From positions 1 to 32,280 of the forward strand of contig NZ_JAFHKI010000035.1 in the NCBI RefSeq assembly GCF_016937615.1: a DNA stretch of 32,280 nt, written 5' to 3'. This document shows positions 25,914-32,280 of the stretch, piece after piece (the stretch's first letter is position 1; each line of letters opens with the position of its first letter). The position numbers were made by a program, and so were the translations under genes. This DNA is from Pseudomonas lactucae (lineage in GTDB: Bacteria; Pseudomonadota; Gammaproteobacteria; Pseudomonadales; Pseudomonadaceae). The notes under the pieces are model-generated. The model did not search any database. It was not told where the DNA came from and worked only from the letters and a program-made list of their open reading frames with translations.

Positions 25914-26675
25914 TCAGAGCCGCTGAATAGTCACAGAACCCGCAGGCCCCACCGGCCCCGGCTGCCCTTCCAACCCTGGGCGACCCTTTTCGCCGCCATC
26001 GGCGCGGTACACCAGGCAGCCTTTGGATTCGCCACCCTTGCCAGGTTTACCGGCAGTGCCGGGCAACCCCCCTGCCCCGCCCTCGACCCACACTTTGATC
26101 TGCTGCGCCGGGAATTCCTTCGGCAACTCGACGCGCACCTGCGCGCCCGCGGCGCCCGGCAGGCCGTCACCGCCGTTATCGCCATTGAAGCCACGCCCGG
26201 CCGAGCCCCAAGTGCAACCCGGGTCTTCGCCGTTAGCGCCATCGAGCCCGGAATAACCCTGGGCACCCGCGCCGCCACGGGCATCCACCGAGAGTTCTTC
26301 AGCCGTCAGGTTATTGATGCGCAAGGTCAGGTCACGTCCGGGCTTGGCGGGTTTTTCATGGGTGCCGGGCGCGCCTCGCGACGTGATCTGGCTGCCGTGC
26401 TCCAGCTGTGCCTGGCTTACTTGCAATTGCAGCGCGGTATTGCCGGGCACAATGGCGATGCGTGCGTCGCGGCCCAGGTGCAGTTCATCCACCGTGACCT
26501 GGCTGATGCTGGACGGGATCAGCAAGGTGCCATAATCCGCCACATCCAGGCGCTCCAGTTGCAACACGCTGGTGCTGCTGGGCAGACGCATCAACGAGTT
26601 GGTTTCAACACGGACGCTTTGAGCCAGGGCTACGGGGCTGACCAACAGGGCCAACAAAAAAACCTTACGCATCAT
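25914..26675 (-). CDS. Secreted collagen-like protein
   Basis: This 253-residue exported protein has a Sec signal peptide (about residues 1-18, ending ALA). The first half (20-120) is beta-rich and without a known domain (LQLERLDVADYGTLLIP). From about 110 on there are three blocks rich in Gly, Pro, Asp and Ala with many Gly-x-y steps: GAPGTHEKPAKPG, then GGAGAQGYSGLDGANGEDPG to GDGLPGAAGAQ, and GGLPGTAGKPGKGG to GQPGPVGPAGS. Two cysteines are in the last part. AGGAG precedes the double ATG at 26675/26672. I do not recognise a named family; collagen-like surface proteins can form filaments or bind partners. Confidence 0.75.
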   Translation of the reverse strand: MMRKVFLLALLVSPVALAQSVRVETNSLMRLPSSTSVLQLERLDVADYGTLLIPSSISQVTVDELHLGRDARIAIVPGNTALQLQVSQAQLEHGSQITSRGAPGTHEKPAKPGRDLTLRINNLTAEELSVDARGGAGAQGYSGLDGANGEDPGCTWGSAGRGFNGDNGGDGLPGAAGAQVRVELPKEFPAQQIKVWVEGGAGGLPGTAGKPGKGGESKGCLVYRADGGEKGRPGLEGQPGPVGPAGSVTIQRL

Positions 26676-26797
26676 GGGGCTCCTGAGTGTTTTCAAATTT
26701 TTCTTTGGACGCACAGTAACGACTTCTACGGGCGCTTTGCCAGTGAAGGATCAAAAAAGTTAATAAAGGGGAGGTTTCAACGAGGATCGCCGGCAAT

Positions 26798-26820
26798 GCC
26801 CCTGTGTAATCCACAGGGGC
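26798..26820 (-). terminator. Hairpin after the TSP3/OmpA lipoprotein gene
   Basis: GCCCCTGTG and CACAGGGGC form a perfect 9-bp stem with a 5-base loop, eight bases beyond the stop at 26829. No T-run follows on the minus strand, so it may be a decay barrier more than a true terminator. Confidence 0.55.
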
Positions 26821-26828
26821 AAGGGCTG

Positions 26829-27524
26829 TCAGCGATTGATCTGGATTTGCGTCCGGCGGTTCAAGGCCCGACCCTCTGCAGTTTTGTTGTCGGCCACCGG
26901 CTGGCTTTCGCCCGCGCCGACAACAGACACAAAGCTACTGCGCGGCACGCCACGGCTGATCAGGTACTCCGTGACCGAATGCGCGCGTTTTTGCGAGAGT
27001 TTCTGGTTATAGGCCTCCGCACCGACACTGTCGGTGTGCCCGCTGACCCGCAGTTGGGCACTCGGGGCTTCCTTTTTCAAGCGAGTAGCGATGGTGTCGA
27101 GCGTGATCTTGTCCGCCGCGGTCAACTTGGCCGAGTCGAACTGGAAGTGCACGTCACGGATCACGATGGTTTCTTCCTTGACCACGGCCACCTCTTCAAC
27201 CGCAGCCGCCGGAGGCGCGGGCGGGCAACCATTGGCGTCCACCTGCATGCCTTTAGGCGTACCCGGACATTTGTCGCGGCTGTCCGGCACGCCATCGCCG
27301 TCTTCATCACCATCGCCGTGCACCCAGCAATAGGCGCCGGCCATTCCGCCGACGAGCAATGCGCCATAGCCGGCGTAGGCCGAGCTTTCCGTGGCGCCGA
27401 TCGCTGCACCGGTCACACCGCCGACGGCGGCGCAGGTGGGCCAATCGGTTTTTTGCAAACCTGCGCAACCTGTCAATACTCCGGTTAGCAGAACCAAGGG
27501 TAGAGCTGTACGCATGATGCTCAT
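26829..27524 (-). CDS. OmpA-family lipoprotein with thrombospondin type 3 calcium motif
   Basis: This 231-residue outer-membrane lipoprotein has its lipobox at LTGC (C20). A glycine-rich helical stretch follows (GGVTGAAIGATESSAYAGYG), then an acidic calcium-binding TSP3 repeat DGDEDGDGVPDSRDKCPGTP (about 75-95). A C-terminal OmpA peptidoglycan-binding domain follows, with FDSAKLTAADK, GHTDSVGAEAYNQKLSQKRA and GRALNRRTQIQI. It should tether the outer membrane to the cell wall. ATG at 27524 is supported by AGGAG seven bases before. This matches an OmpA lipoprotein (PA1041) that I recall near YchJ in P. aeruginosa. Confidence 0.92.
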   Translation of the reverse strand: MSIMRTALPLVLLTGVLTGCAGLQKTDWPTCAAVGGVTGAAIGATESSAYAGYGALLVGGMAGAYCWVHGDGDEDGDGVPDSRDKCPGTPKGMQVDANGCPPAPPAAAVEEVAVVKEETIVIRDVHFQFDSAKLTAADKITLDTIATRLKKEAPSAQLRVSGHTDSVGAEAYNQKLSQKRAHSVTEYLISRGVPRSSFVSVVGAGESQPVADNKTAEGRALNRRTQIQINR

Positions 27525-27714
27525 CAGTTTTCTCCTGGAGGGATCGGCGGGGGCCGACAAAAAGAGTAAAGACCGCTCTTTTCAACCACGCCAGTCAGCC
27601 ACGCCCCCGTATTTATTGAGGTTGGCCGTTCATGTAGGCGTTTTCGCAGTCACCCGCTCTAGGCCCGCGCGCTTAGCCGCGTTAGTCTCTAGGGTCCTGA
27701 TGTGAGGATCTTTG

Positions 27715-28212
27715 ATGAACGCCGGTATTTCTGTCCGTACCCCCCAGCAAGCGCTGGCCGCCCTGCTCGACCTGCACCAGCCCAAACGCCTGTTGCTGTT
27801 GGGTGCCAGCCAATTTCCGGCGCTGGATGCTTTCAAGCAAGCGCACCCCGACACTCAAGTGTCCGTGGCGGCGCCTGGGCCCTTGCCCGCAGAACTCGCC
27901 GCCCAGCGTTTTGACCTGGCGCTGGTGGTGGACTGCCTGGAGCACCTGTCAAAACCACAAGGCCTGACCCTGCTTGGCGGCATTCGCAACCTCAACGCCA
28001 GCCGCATTGCCGTATTGGTGGACCTGGGCGCCTGCGATTGGAAGGACACCGACTTCTTTTCCCTGGCGCTGCAGGCCGGCGAACGCTTCCAGCGCGATGA
28101 ACAGGTGCTGACATTGTTCACCTACGACCTGCTTGACTATAAACAGGTGCCCGACTGGCTCAACGCCCGCTTCTGGGCCAACCCGGAAAACTTTGGAAAG
28201 TATTGGTGGTAA
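27715..28212 (+). CDS. DUF6231 family protein
   Basis: This is a 165-residue cytoplasmic protein with a degenerate Rossmann-like pattern ([35 protein letters not shown]), similar to a methyltransferase fold but without a clear cofactor loop. Its C-terminal [20 protein letters not shown] is conserved in Pseudomonas as I recall, under the name DUF6231. Function is unknown. ATG at 27715 is used instead of the TTG just before. It begins a plus-strand cluster with YchJ, the LEA2 lipoprotein and the SEC-C mini-protein; the next gene starts four bases after its stop. Confidence 0.75.
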   Translation: MNAGISVRTPQQALAALLDLHQPKRLLLLGASQFPALDAFKQAHPDTQVSVAAPGPLPAELAAQRFDLALVVDCLEHLSKPQGLTLLGGIRNLNASRIAVLVDLGACDWKDTDFFSLALQAGERFQRDEQVLTLFTYDLLDYKQVPDWLNARFWANPENFGKYWW

Positions 28213-28216
28213 CCCA

Positions 28217-28687
28217 ATGAGTACATCCATTTGCCCCTGCGGCAGTGGCAACCTGCTGGATGCCTGCTGCGGCCATTATCACGCCGGACACCCGGCACCT
28301 TGCGCCAGCGCGTTGATGCGTTCGCGCTACAGCGCCTATGTACTGGGCCTGGTGGACTACCTGGTGGCCACCACGCTGCCCGCGCAACAGGCCGGTCTGG
28401 ACCGTAACGCCATGGCCGCCTGGAGCGCCCAGAGTACCTGGCTCGGCCTGGAGGTAGAAAACTCGGAGGTGTTCGGTGGCCAGCCGGAACATGCGTTCGT
28501 GACCTTCACCGCGCGCTGGCATGACAACACCGGCGAACATAGCCACCGCGAACGGTCCTCTTTCGTACAAAATGGCGAACGCTGGTATTTCATCGACCCG
28601 ACGGTGGAGGTGAAGGCCGGACGCAACGATGCCTGTTTGTGCGGCAGCGGGCAAAAATTCAAGAAGTGCTGTTCCAGCTACTTCTGA
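28217..28687 (+). CDS. YchJ family protein with two SEC-C metal-binding motifs
   Basis: This 156-residue protein has a SEC-C motif at each end: [13 protein letters not shown] (residues 7-19) and [13 protein letters not shown] near the C-terminus. The middle is the YchJ (UPF0225) NTF2-like domain: [29 protein letters not shown]. The Cys clusters bind zinc as in the SecA tail. The role is not established; some SEC-C proteins act near the translocase or ribosome. It follows the DUF6231 gene closely and precedes a lipoprotein gene. Confidence 0.93.
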   Translation: MSTSICPCGSGNLLDACCGHYHAGHPAPCASALMRSRYSAYVLGLVDYLVATTLPAQQAGLDRNAMAAWSAQSTWLGLEVENSEVFGGQPEHAFVTFTARWHDNTGEHSHRERSSFVQNGERWYFIDPTVEVKAGRNDACLCGSGQKFKKCCSSYF

Positions 28688-28706
28688 CCACCACAGGACC
28701 CACGCC

Positions 28707-29189
28707 ATGCTCCGGATCTACAGCTTGATGCTGGCGTTAACTTTCGGCCTGACCGGTTGTGCGTCGTGGTTCGAAAATGACTTGCCCCCGCCCCACGTCT
28801 CCCTGGTGAAGGTCGAAGTGGTACGGGCCAAGCTGCTGGAGCAGAAATTCAAGCTGTACTTTCGCGTGGACAACCGCGACGACGCCGACCTGACCGTGCG
28901 TGGCCTGATCTACAAGGTCACCCTGGGGGATTTTGTGCTTACCGAAGGCGAGTCCAACGAGTGGCTCACCGTACCGCCGCGAGGCCACGCGTTTTTCAAG
29001 GTGTCGGTGCGCACCAACCTCTGGCCGCAGATACGGGATGTGGTGCAGATGCTGAAAAAACCCAGGCGGCCCGTGCCTTATCGCCTGGAAGGCGAGCTGA
29101 AAACCGGATTATTCATCGGTTATGACGTGCAGGTAGCCCACAATGGCGAGATAATCCCCGGCGATTTTATTCCGGAGCAACATCGATGA
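28707..29189 (+). CDS. LEA type 2 family lipoprotein
   Basis: This 160-residue lipoprotein has its lipobox at LTGC with C18. The mature part is one LEA2/WHy-like immunoglobulin-type domain ([55 protein letters not shown]). WHy domains are linked to stress and desiccation tolerance in plants and bacteria. The start lies 19 bases after ychJ, and its stop overlaps the next gene (ATGA), so the four genes look like an operon. Confidence 0.88.
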   Translation: MLRIYSLMLALTFGLTGCASWFENDLPPPHVSLVKVEVVRAKLLEQKFKLYFRVDNRDDADLTVRGLIYKVTLGDFVLTEGESNEWLTVPPRGHAFFKVSVRTNLWPQIRDVVQMLKKPRRPVPYRLEGELKTGLFIGYDVQVAHNGEIIPGDFIPEQHR

Positions 29190-29386
29190 CTCAGCAACCC
29201 CATGTCCATGGTCCCGACTGCAACCACGATCACGATCATCATGATCACGACCACGGTCATGTCCACGGCCCGAACTGCGGCCATGCTCACCAGGAGCCCG
29301 TGCGCAACGCTTTGAAAGACGTTGGCCGCAACGATCCTTGCCCATGCGGCAGCGAGAAGAAGTTCAAGAAGTGTCACGGGGCGTAA
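29186..29386 (+). CDS. 66-aa His-rich protein with C-terminal SEC-C motif
   Basis: This mini-protein has an N-terminal half that is mostly His and Asp ([20 protein letters not shown], residues 6-25, then [11 protein letters not shown]) and ends in a SEC-C zinc motif [14 protein letters not shown]. It has two metal-binding parts: a His/Asp stretch as in HypB/SlyD tails and a Cys3His cluster. Storage or delivery of a metal is a reasonable guess but unproven. It is coupled to the LEA2 gene by ATGA. A REP element follows. Confidence 0.88.
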   Translation: MTQQPHVHGPDCNHDHDHHDHDHGHVHGPNCGHAHQEPVRNALKDVGRNDPCPCGSEKKFKKCHGA

Positions 29387-29410
29387 GCCACACAGATAAT
29401 CCTGAGACCT

Positions 29411-29441
29411 GATGCGGGAAGGACTTGCTCCCTCCCACATT
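29411..29441 (-). repeat. REP element after the SEC-C gene
   Basis: On the minus strand AATGTGGGAGGGAGCAAGTC continues as CTTCCCGCATC. It belongs to the same REP group and is single, 24 bases beyond the stop at 29386. Confidence 0.7.
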
Positions 29442-29555
29442 GATTTGTACAAGACTCAAGTTCTCACGCAATTGCCACAACTCCTGCTTGCGTCGTTTCG
29501 CCGCGCTCACTAACGTAGCGCCTTTACTGACGCTACCCCCCGCAGGAGCTTTGCC

Positions 29556-31997
29556 ATGGCCTCGCCAGCCCTCTCACATTTTCTTCCCCGGTTCGGCGTT
29601 GCCGCGGCAGTGGCCAGTGCGTTAAGCCTGGCCGGTTGCCAGCTCCAGAGCACCCAGGACACCCTGCCTCCCGTCACCGGTGTGCAGCCAATCAAGGGCC
29701 TGGCACAGAATGTGTCGGTGCGTCGCAATGCTCAGGGCATGCCGCTGATCGAAAGCAACACCTTCCACGACGCGCTGTTCACCCTGGGTTATGTGCACGC
29801 CAGTGACCGCATCACCCAGATGGTTACCCTGCGTCTGTTGGCCCAGGGCCGCCTGGCTGAGATGTCCGGGGCCGAGGTGCTGGATGTCGACCGTTTCATG
29901 CGGGCGGTCAACCTGAAGAAAAGCGCCGGCGAGCTGTATAACGCCTCGTCACCGCGCCTCAAGCGCTTCTTCGAAGTGTATGCCCGTGGCGTCAACGCCT
30001 ACCTGTTCCGCTACCGCGACAAGCTGCCGCCGGACCTGGCCCAGAGCGGCTACAAGCCCGAGTACTGGAAACCGGAAGATTCGGCGCTGCTGTTCTGCCT
30101 GCTGAGTTTCAGCGAGTCGGCCAACCTGCAGGAAGAGCTGGCCTCCCTGGTGCTCGCGCAAAAAGTCGGCGTCGACAAACTGGCCTGGCTTACCCCAAGC
30201 GCACCGGATGAACCGATCCCCCTGGCCGAAGCCGACAAACTCAAAGGCGTGAACTTCAGCCAGATCAGCGGCCTGGCCGGGCTGGACACGGTCAGCCAGC
30301 AACTGGGCAGCCTCAATGCGCTGGCGGTCACCACCTCGAGCAACTGGGCGATCGGCCCGCAACGCAGCCGCAGCGGCAAGAGCCTGTTGGCAGGCGACCT
30401 GGCCGCCCAGCCGCAAGCCCCGTCGCCGTGGAGTTACGTGCAGATCCGCGCCCCTAAATACCAGGCGGTCGGTGCCTCGATTGCCGGCCTGCCGACGCTG
30501 TTGTCCGGGTTCAACGGCAAAGTGGCGTGGAGCATGAGCACGGTCAAGGGTGACACCCAGGACCTGTTCCTGGAAAAGGTCAAACGCCAGGGCAACGCGC
30601 TGTACTACGAGAACAACGGCAAATGGCTACCGGCGGGCGTGCGTAACGAAACCTTCTTCGTCAAAGGCCAACGCTCGATTCGCGAAGTCGTGTACGAAAC
30701 CCGTCACGGCGCCCTGCTCAACAGCAGCCAGGCGCTCACCAGCGGTCTGGGCCTGGCCCTGCAAACCGCCGACTTCAAAGACGACAAGAGCCTGGATGCG
30801 TTTTTCGACCTGTCCCGCGCGCAAAACGCCGGCAAGGCGTCCGACGCGACCCGGGAAATCCGCGCAATTGCCCTCAACATGATCTTCGCCGACGCCAGCA
30901 ACATCGGCTGGCAGGTCACCGGCCGCTTCCCCAACCGCCGCGAAGGCGAAGGCCTGCTGCCCTCGCCGGGCTGGGACACACGTTTTGATTGGGATGGCTA
31001 CGCCGACGCGATGCTGCACCCCTATGACCAGGACCCGGTCCAAGGTTGGATCGGCACCGCCAACCAACGCACCGCACCGCGCGGTTATGGCATGCAGTTG
31101 TCCAATTCCTGGGACGCGCCGGAGCGCAGCGAGCGTCTCGCGCAGCTGGCCAATGCGGGCAAGCACGACAGTCGCAGCCTGATCGCCATGCAATACGACC
31201 AGACCACCACCTTCGCCGCCAAGCTCAAGACCATGTTCCAGGCACCGGGCATGGCCCAGCCGCTGAAACAGGCAATCGATGCACTGCCGGCCGCCGACCA
31301 GGCCAAGGCGCGCGAAGCACTGAATCGCCTGATGGCCTTCGACGGCCGCCTGGCTGCCACCTCCGCCGACGCGGCGATCTATGAGCTGTTCCTGCAGGAA
31401 AGCAGCAAACAGATTTTCCTCGACGAACTCGGCCCGGAAAACAGCGCCAGTTGGAAGGCATTCATCAGCAATGCCAACCTGTCCTACGCCGCCCAGGCCG
31501 ACCACCTGCTGGGCCGCGAAGACAGCCCGTTCTGGGACGACGTGCGCACCGCGCAAAAAGAAGACAAACCGGCGATCCTCGCCCGCAGCCTGGCGGCCGC
31601 GATGACCGCCGGCGACAGCCAGTTGGGCGCCGATCACAAGGCCTGGCAATGGGGCAAGCTGCACAGCACCACCTGGAAGAACGCCGCCGGCCGGATCATT
31701 CGTGGCCCGCTGGCGTCCGGTGGCGACCACAACACCTTGAACCCCTCGCCGTATAACTGGGGGCAAAACTTCGACACCACCCAGGTGCCGGCGCTGCGCA
31801 TGATCGTCGACTTCGGCCAGGCGGAACCGATGATGGGCCAGGGCGGCATCGGCCAATCCGGCAACCCGGCCAGCCCCAACTATGCCAACGGCATCGACCC
31901 GTCGCTCAAGGCGCAATACCTGAGCTTCCCGATGCAGCCGCAGAACTTCGAGAAAGTGTATGGGAAGACGCGGTTGACCCTGACCCCGGGGAAATAA
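29556..31997 (+). CDS. quiP: Penicillin-acylase family N-terminal nucleophile hydrolase (acyl-homoserine lactone acylase QuiP type)
   Basis: This 813-residue exported enzyme is made as a precursor that cuts itself into two chains. Its signal peptide ends in a lipobox LAGC (C28), so it may be a lipoprotein. The cut site and nucleophile are at S262 in TTSSNWAIG: Ser-Asn-Trp at the start of the beta chain. The usual Asn-Asp-Pro-His after LLA is AGDLAAQ here. [19 protein letters not shown], and the later [14 protein letters not shown] and MIVDF, are family motifs. P. aeruginosa QuiP (PA1032) degrades long-chain quorum signals, and I recall it in a similar neighbourhood. GCAGGAGC precedes the ATG. 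Substrate is inferred from family and position. Confidence 0.85.
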   Translation: MASPALSHFLPRFGVAAAVASALSLAGCQLQSTQDTLPPVTGVQPIKGLAQNVSVRRNAQGMPLIESNTFHDALFTLGYVHASDRITQMVTLRLLAQGRLAEMSGAEVLDVDRFMRAVNLKKSAGELYNASSPRLKRFFEVYARGVNAYLFRYRDKLPPDLAQSGYKPEYWKPEDSALLFCLLSFSESANLQEELASLVLAQKVGVDKLAWLTPSAPDEPIPLAEADKLKGVNFSQISGLAGLDTVSQQLGSLNALAVTTSSNWAIGPQRSRSGKSLLAGDLAAQPQAPSPWSYVQIRAPKYQAVGASIAGLPTLLSGFNGKVAWSMSTVKGDTQDLFLEKVKRQGNALYYENNGKWLPAGVRNETFFVKGQRSIREVVYETRHGALLNSSQALTSGLGLALQTADFKDDKSLDAFFDLSRAQNAGKASDATREIRAIALNMIFADASNIGWQVTGRFPNRREGEGLLPSPGWDTRFDWDGYADAMLHPYDQDPVQGWIGTANQRTAPRGYGMQLSNSWDAPERSERLAQLANAGKHDSRSLIAMQYDQTTTFAAKLKTMFQAPGMAQPLKQAIDALPAADQAKAREALNRLMAFDGRLAATSADAAIYELFLQESSKQIFLDELGPENSASWKAFISNANLSYAAQADHLLGREDSPFWDDVRTAQKEDKPAILARSLAAAMTAGDSQLGADHKAWQWGKLHSTTWKNAAGRIIRGPLASGGDHNTLNPSPYNWGQNFDTTQVPALRMIVDFGQAEPMMGQGGIGQSGNPASPNYANGIDPSLKAQYLSFPMQPQNFEKVYGKTRLTLTPGK

Positions 31998-32024
31998 CCC
32001 AGCTCCCATCTGAAGAAACCGGCA

Positions 32025-32118
32025 CCAAATGTGGGAGGGGGCTTGCCCCCGATAGCGGTCTGTCAGGTACTGATGTTCTGCCCGACACACTGCTATGCGG
32101 CAGCCCCTCCACATTTGG
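32025..32118. repeat. Complete REPIN (inverted REP pair)
   Basis: CCAAATGTGG (32025-32034) matches CCACATTTGG (32109-32118) perfectly, and the pairs run inward (GAGGGGGCTTGCCCCCGATA; CTGCTATGCGGCAGCCCCT). It is the largest repeat of the window, 27 bases after the acylase stop. Confidence 0.82.
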
Positions 32119-32193
32119 ATCCCATGCATTCAGATAGAACTTCTGCGTCCGGCCTCATCTCCTAAGTAACAAGCCCACCTCCCCGGTCACCCC

Positions 32194-32280
32194 ATGGACC
32201 TCGTCATCGCCCGCCCCGAAGGCCTCTATTGCCCTGCTGGAGATTTCTACATTGATCCCTGGCGCCCGGTCGAACGTTCG
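32194..32280 (+). CDS. Ligase-associated DNA damage response exonuclease, N-terminus only
   Basis: The last 87 bases open a gene: MDLVIARPEGLYCPAGDFYI, then DPWRPVERS, which I recognise as the start of the metallo-beta-lactamase-fold exonuclease linked to ATP-dependent DNA ligase. The catalytic His-x-His-x-Asp-His should follow outside the window. A clear ribosome site is not seen. The gene is cut by the window edge. Confidence 0.75.
   Translation, partial: MDLVIARPEGLYCPAGDFYIDPWRPVERS

Noticed and set aside
25770..27488. 572-residue plus-strand open frame opposite the collagen-like and OmpA genes
   Set aside because: It is a shadow of two minus-strand genes with signal peptides and ribosome sites.
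30627..32129. 500-residue minus-strand open frame opposite the acylase
   Set aside because: It runs antisense to the acylase and into a REPIN, and has no start signals.

Overview
This is chromosomal DNA of a fluorescent-group Pseudomonas. The evidence is the high-GC codon use, the bra-type branched-chain amino acid operon, Pseudomonas-style REP/REPIN repeats with a core like GTGGGAGGGGGCTTGCCCCCGAT, and a gene order (DUF2288, braCDEFG, pdxH, OmpA lipoprotein, esterase, dinG, TSP3/OmpA lipoprotein, YchJ, quiP) that I recall as matching the PA1032-PA1076 neighbourhood of P. aeruginosa. The synteny is from memory and was not computed.

Layout. 1-533: intergenic DNA with a truncated REP arm and a 16-bp palindrome, then a DUF2288 gene. 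534-5869: the braCDEFG operon (high-affinity Leu/Ile/Val ABC uptake), preceded by two perfect or spaced palindromes. braE carries two single-base frameshifts and braG one. 5870-8495: a four-gene copper-metallophore (bufferin) RiPP operon: precursor, MNIO maturase, BufC partner and DoxX protein. 8492-10104: divergent LysR regulator and short-chain dehydrogenase. 10202-12593: a lipoprotein and a large FAD-dependent oxidoreductase. 12686-15172: a PLP cysteine-synthase-like enzyme divergent from the Na+/H+ antiporter NhaA. 15173-16550: an AT-richer accessory patch with a 43-aa/111-aa overlapping gene pair that looks like an orphan immunity module, a 32-aa minus-strand gene with a ribosome-site hairpin and its own terminator, and a 23-bp direct repeat. 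16552-20618: glycine-zipper lipoprotein, small membrane protein, pdxH, an unusual OmpA lipoprotein with WW-P-F-G-S repeats and a histone-like tail, and a family VIII-type esterase. 20661-25190: a frameshifted agarase-like glycoside hydrolase and the DinG helicase. 25290-31997: CopD-like membrane protein, collagen-like secreted protein, OmpA/TSP3 lipoprotein, DUF6231, YchJ, LEA2 lipoprotein, His-rich SEC-C mini-protein and a QuiP-type acylase. The window ends inside the first codons of a ligase-associated exonuclease gene.

The most interesting parts are the bufferin operon (a recently described kind of RiPP), the accessory patch at 15.3-16.5 kb, the WW-repeat OmpA lipoprotein, and the four single-base deletions (three in the bra operon, one in the agarase), all beside a GCGGC core. 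That last pattern could be sequence error or true decay and should be settled before the transporter is called broken. No tRNA, rRNA, CRISPR array, insertion sequence or prophage gene was seen.
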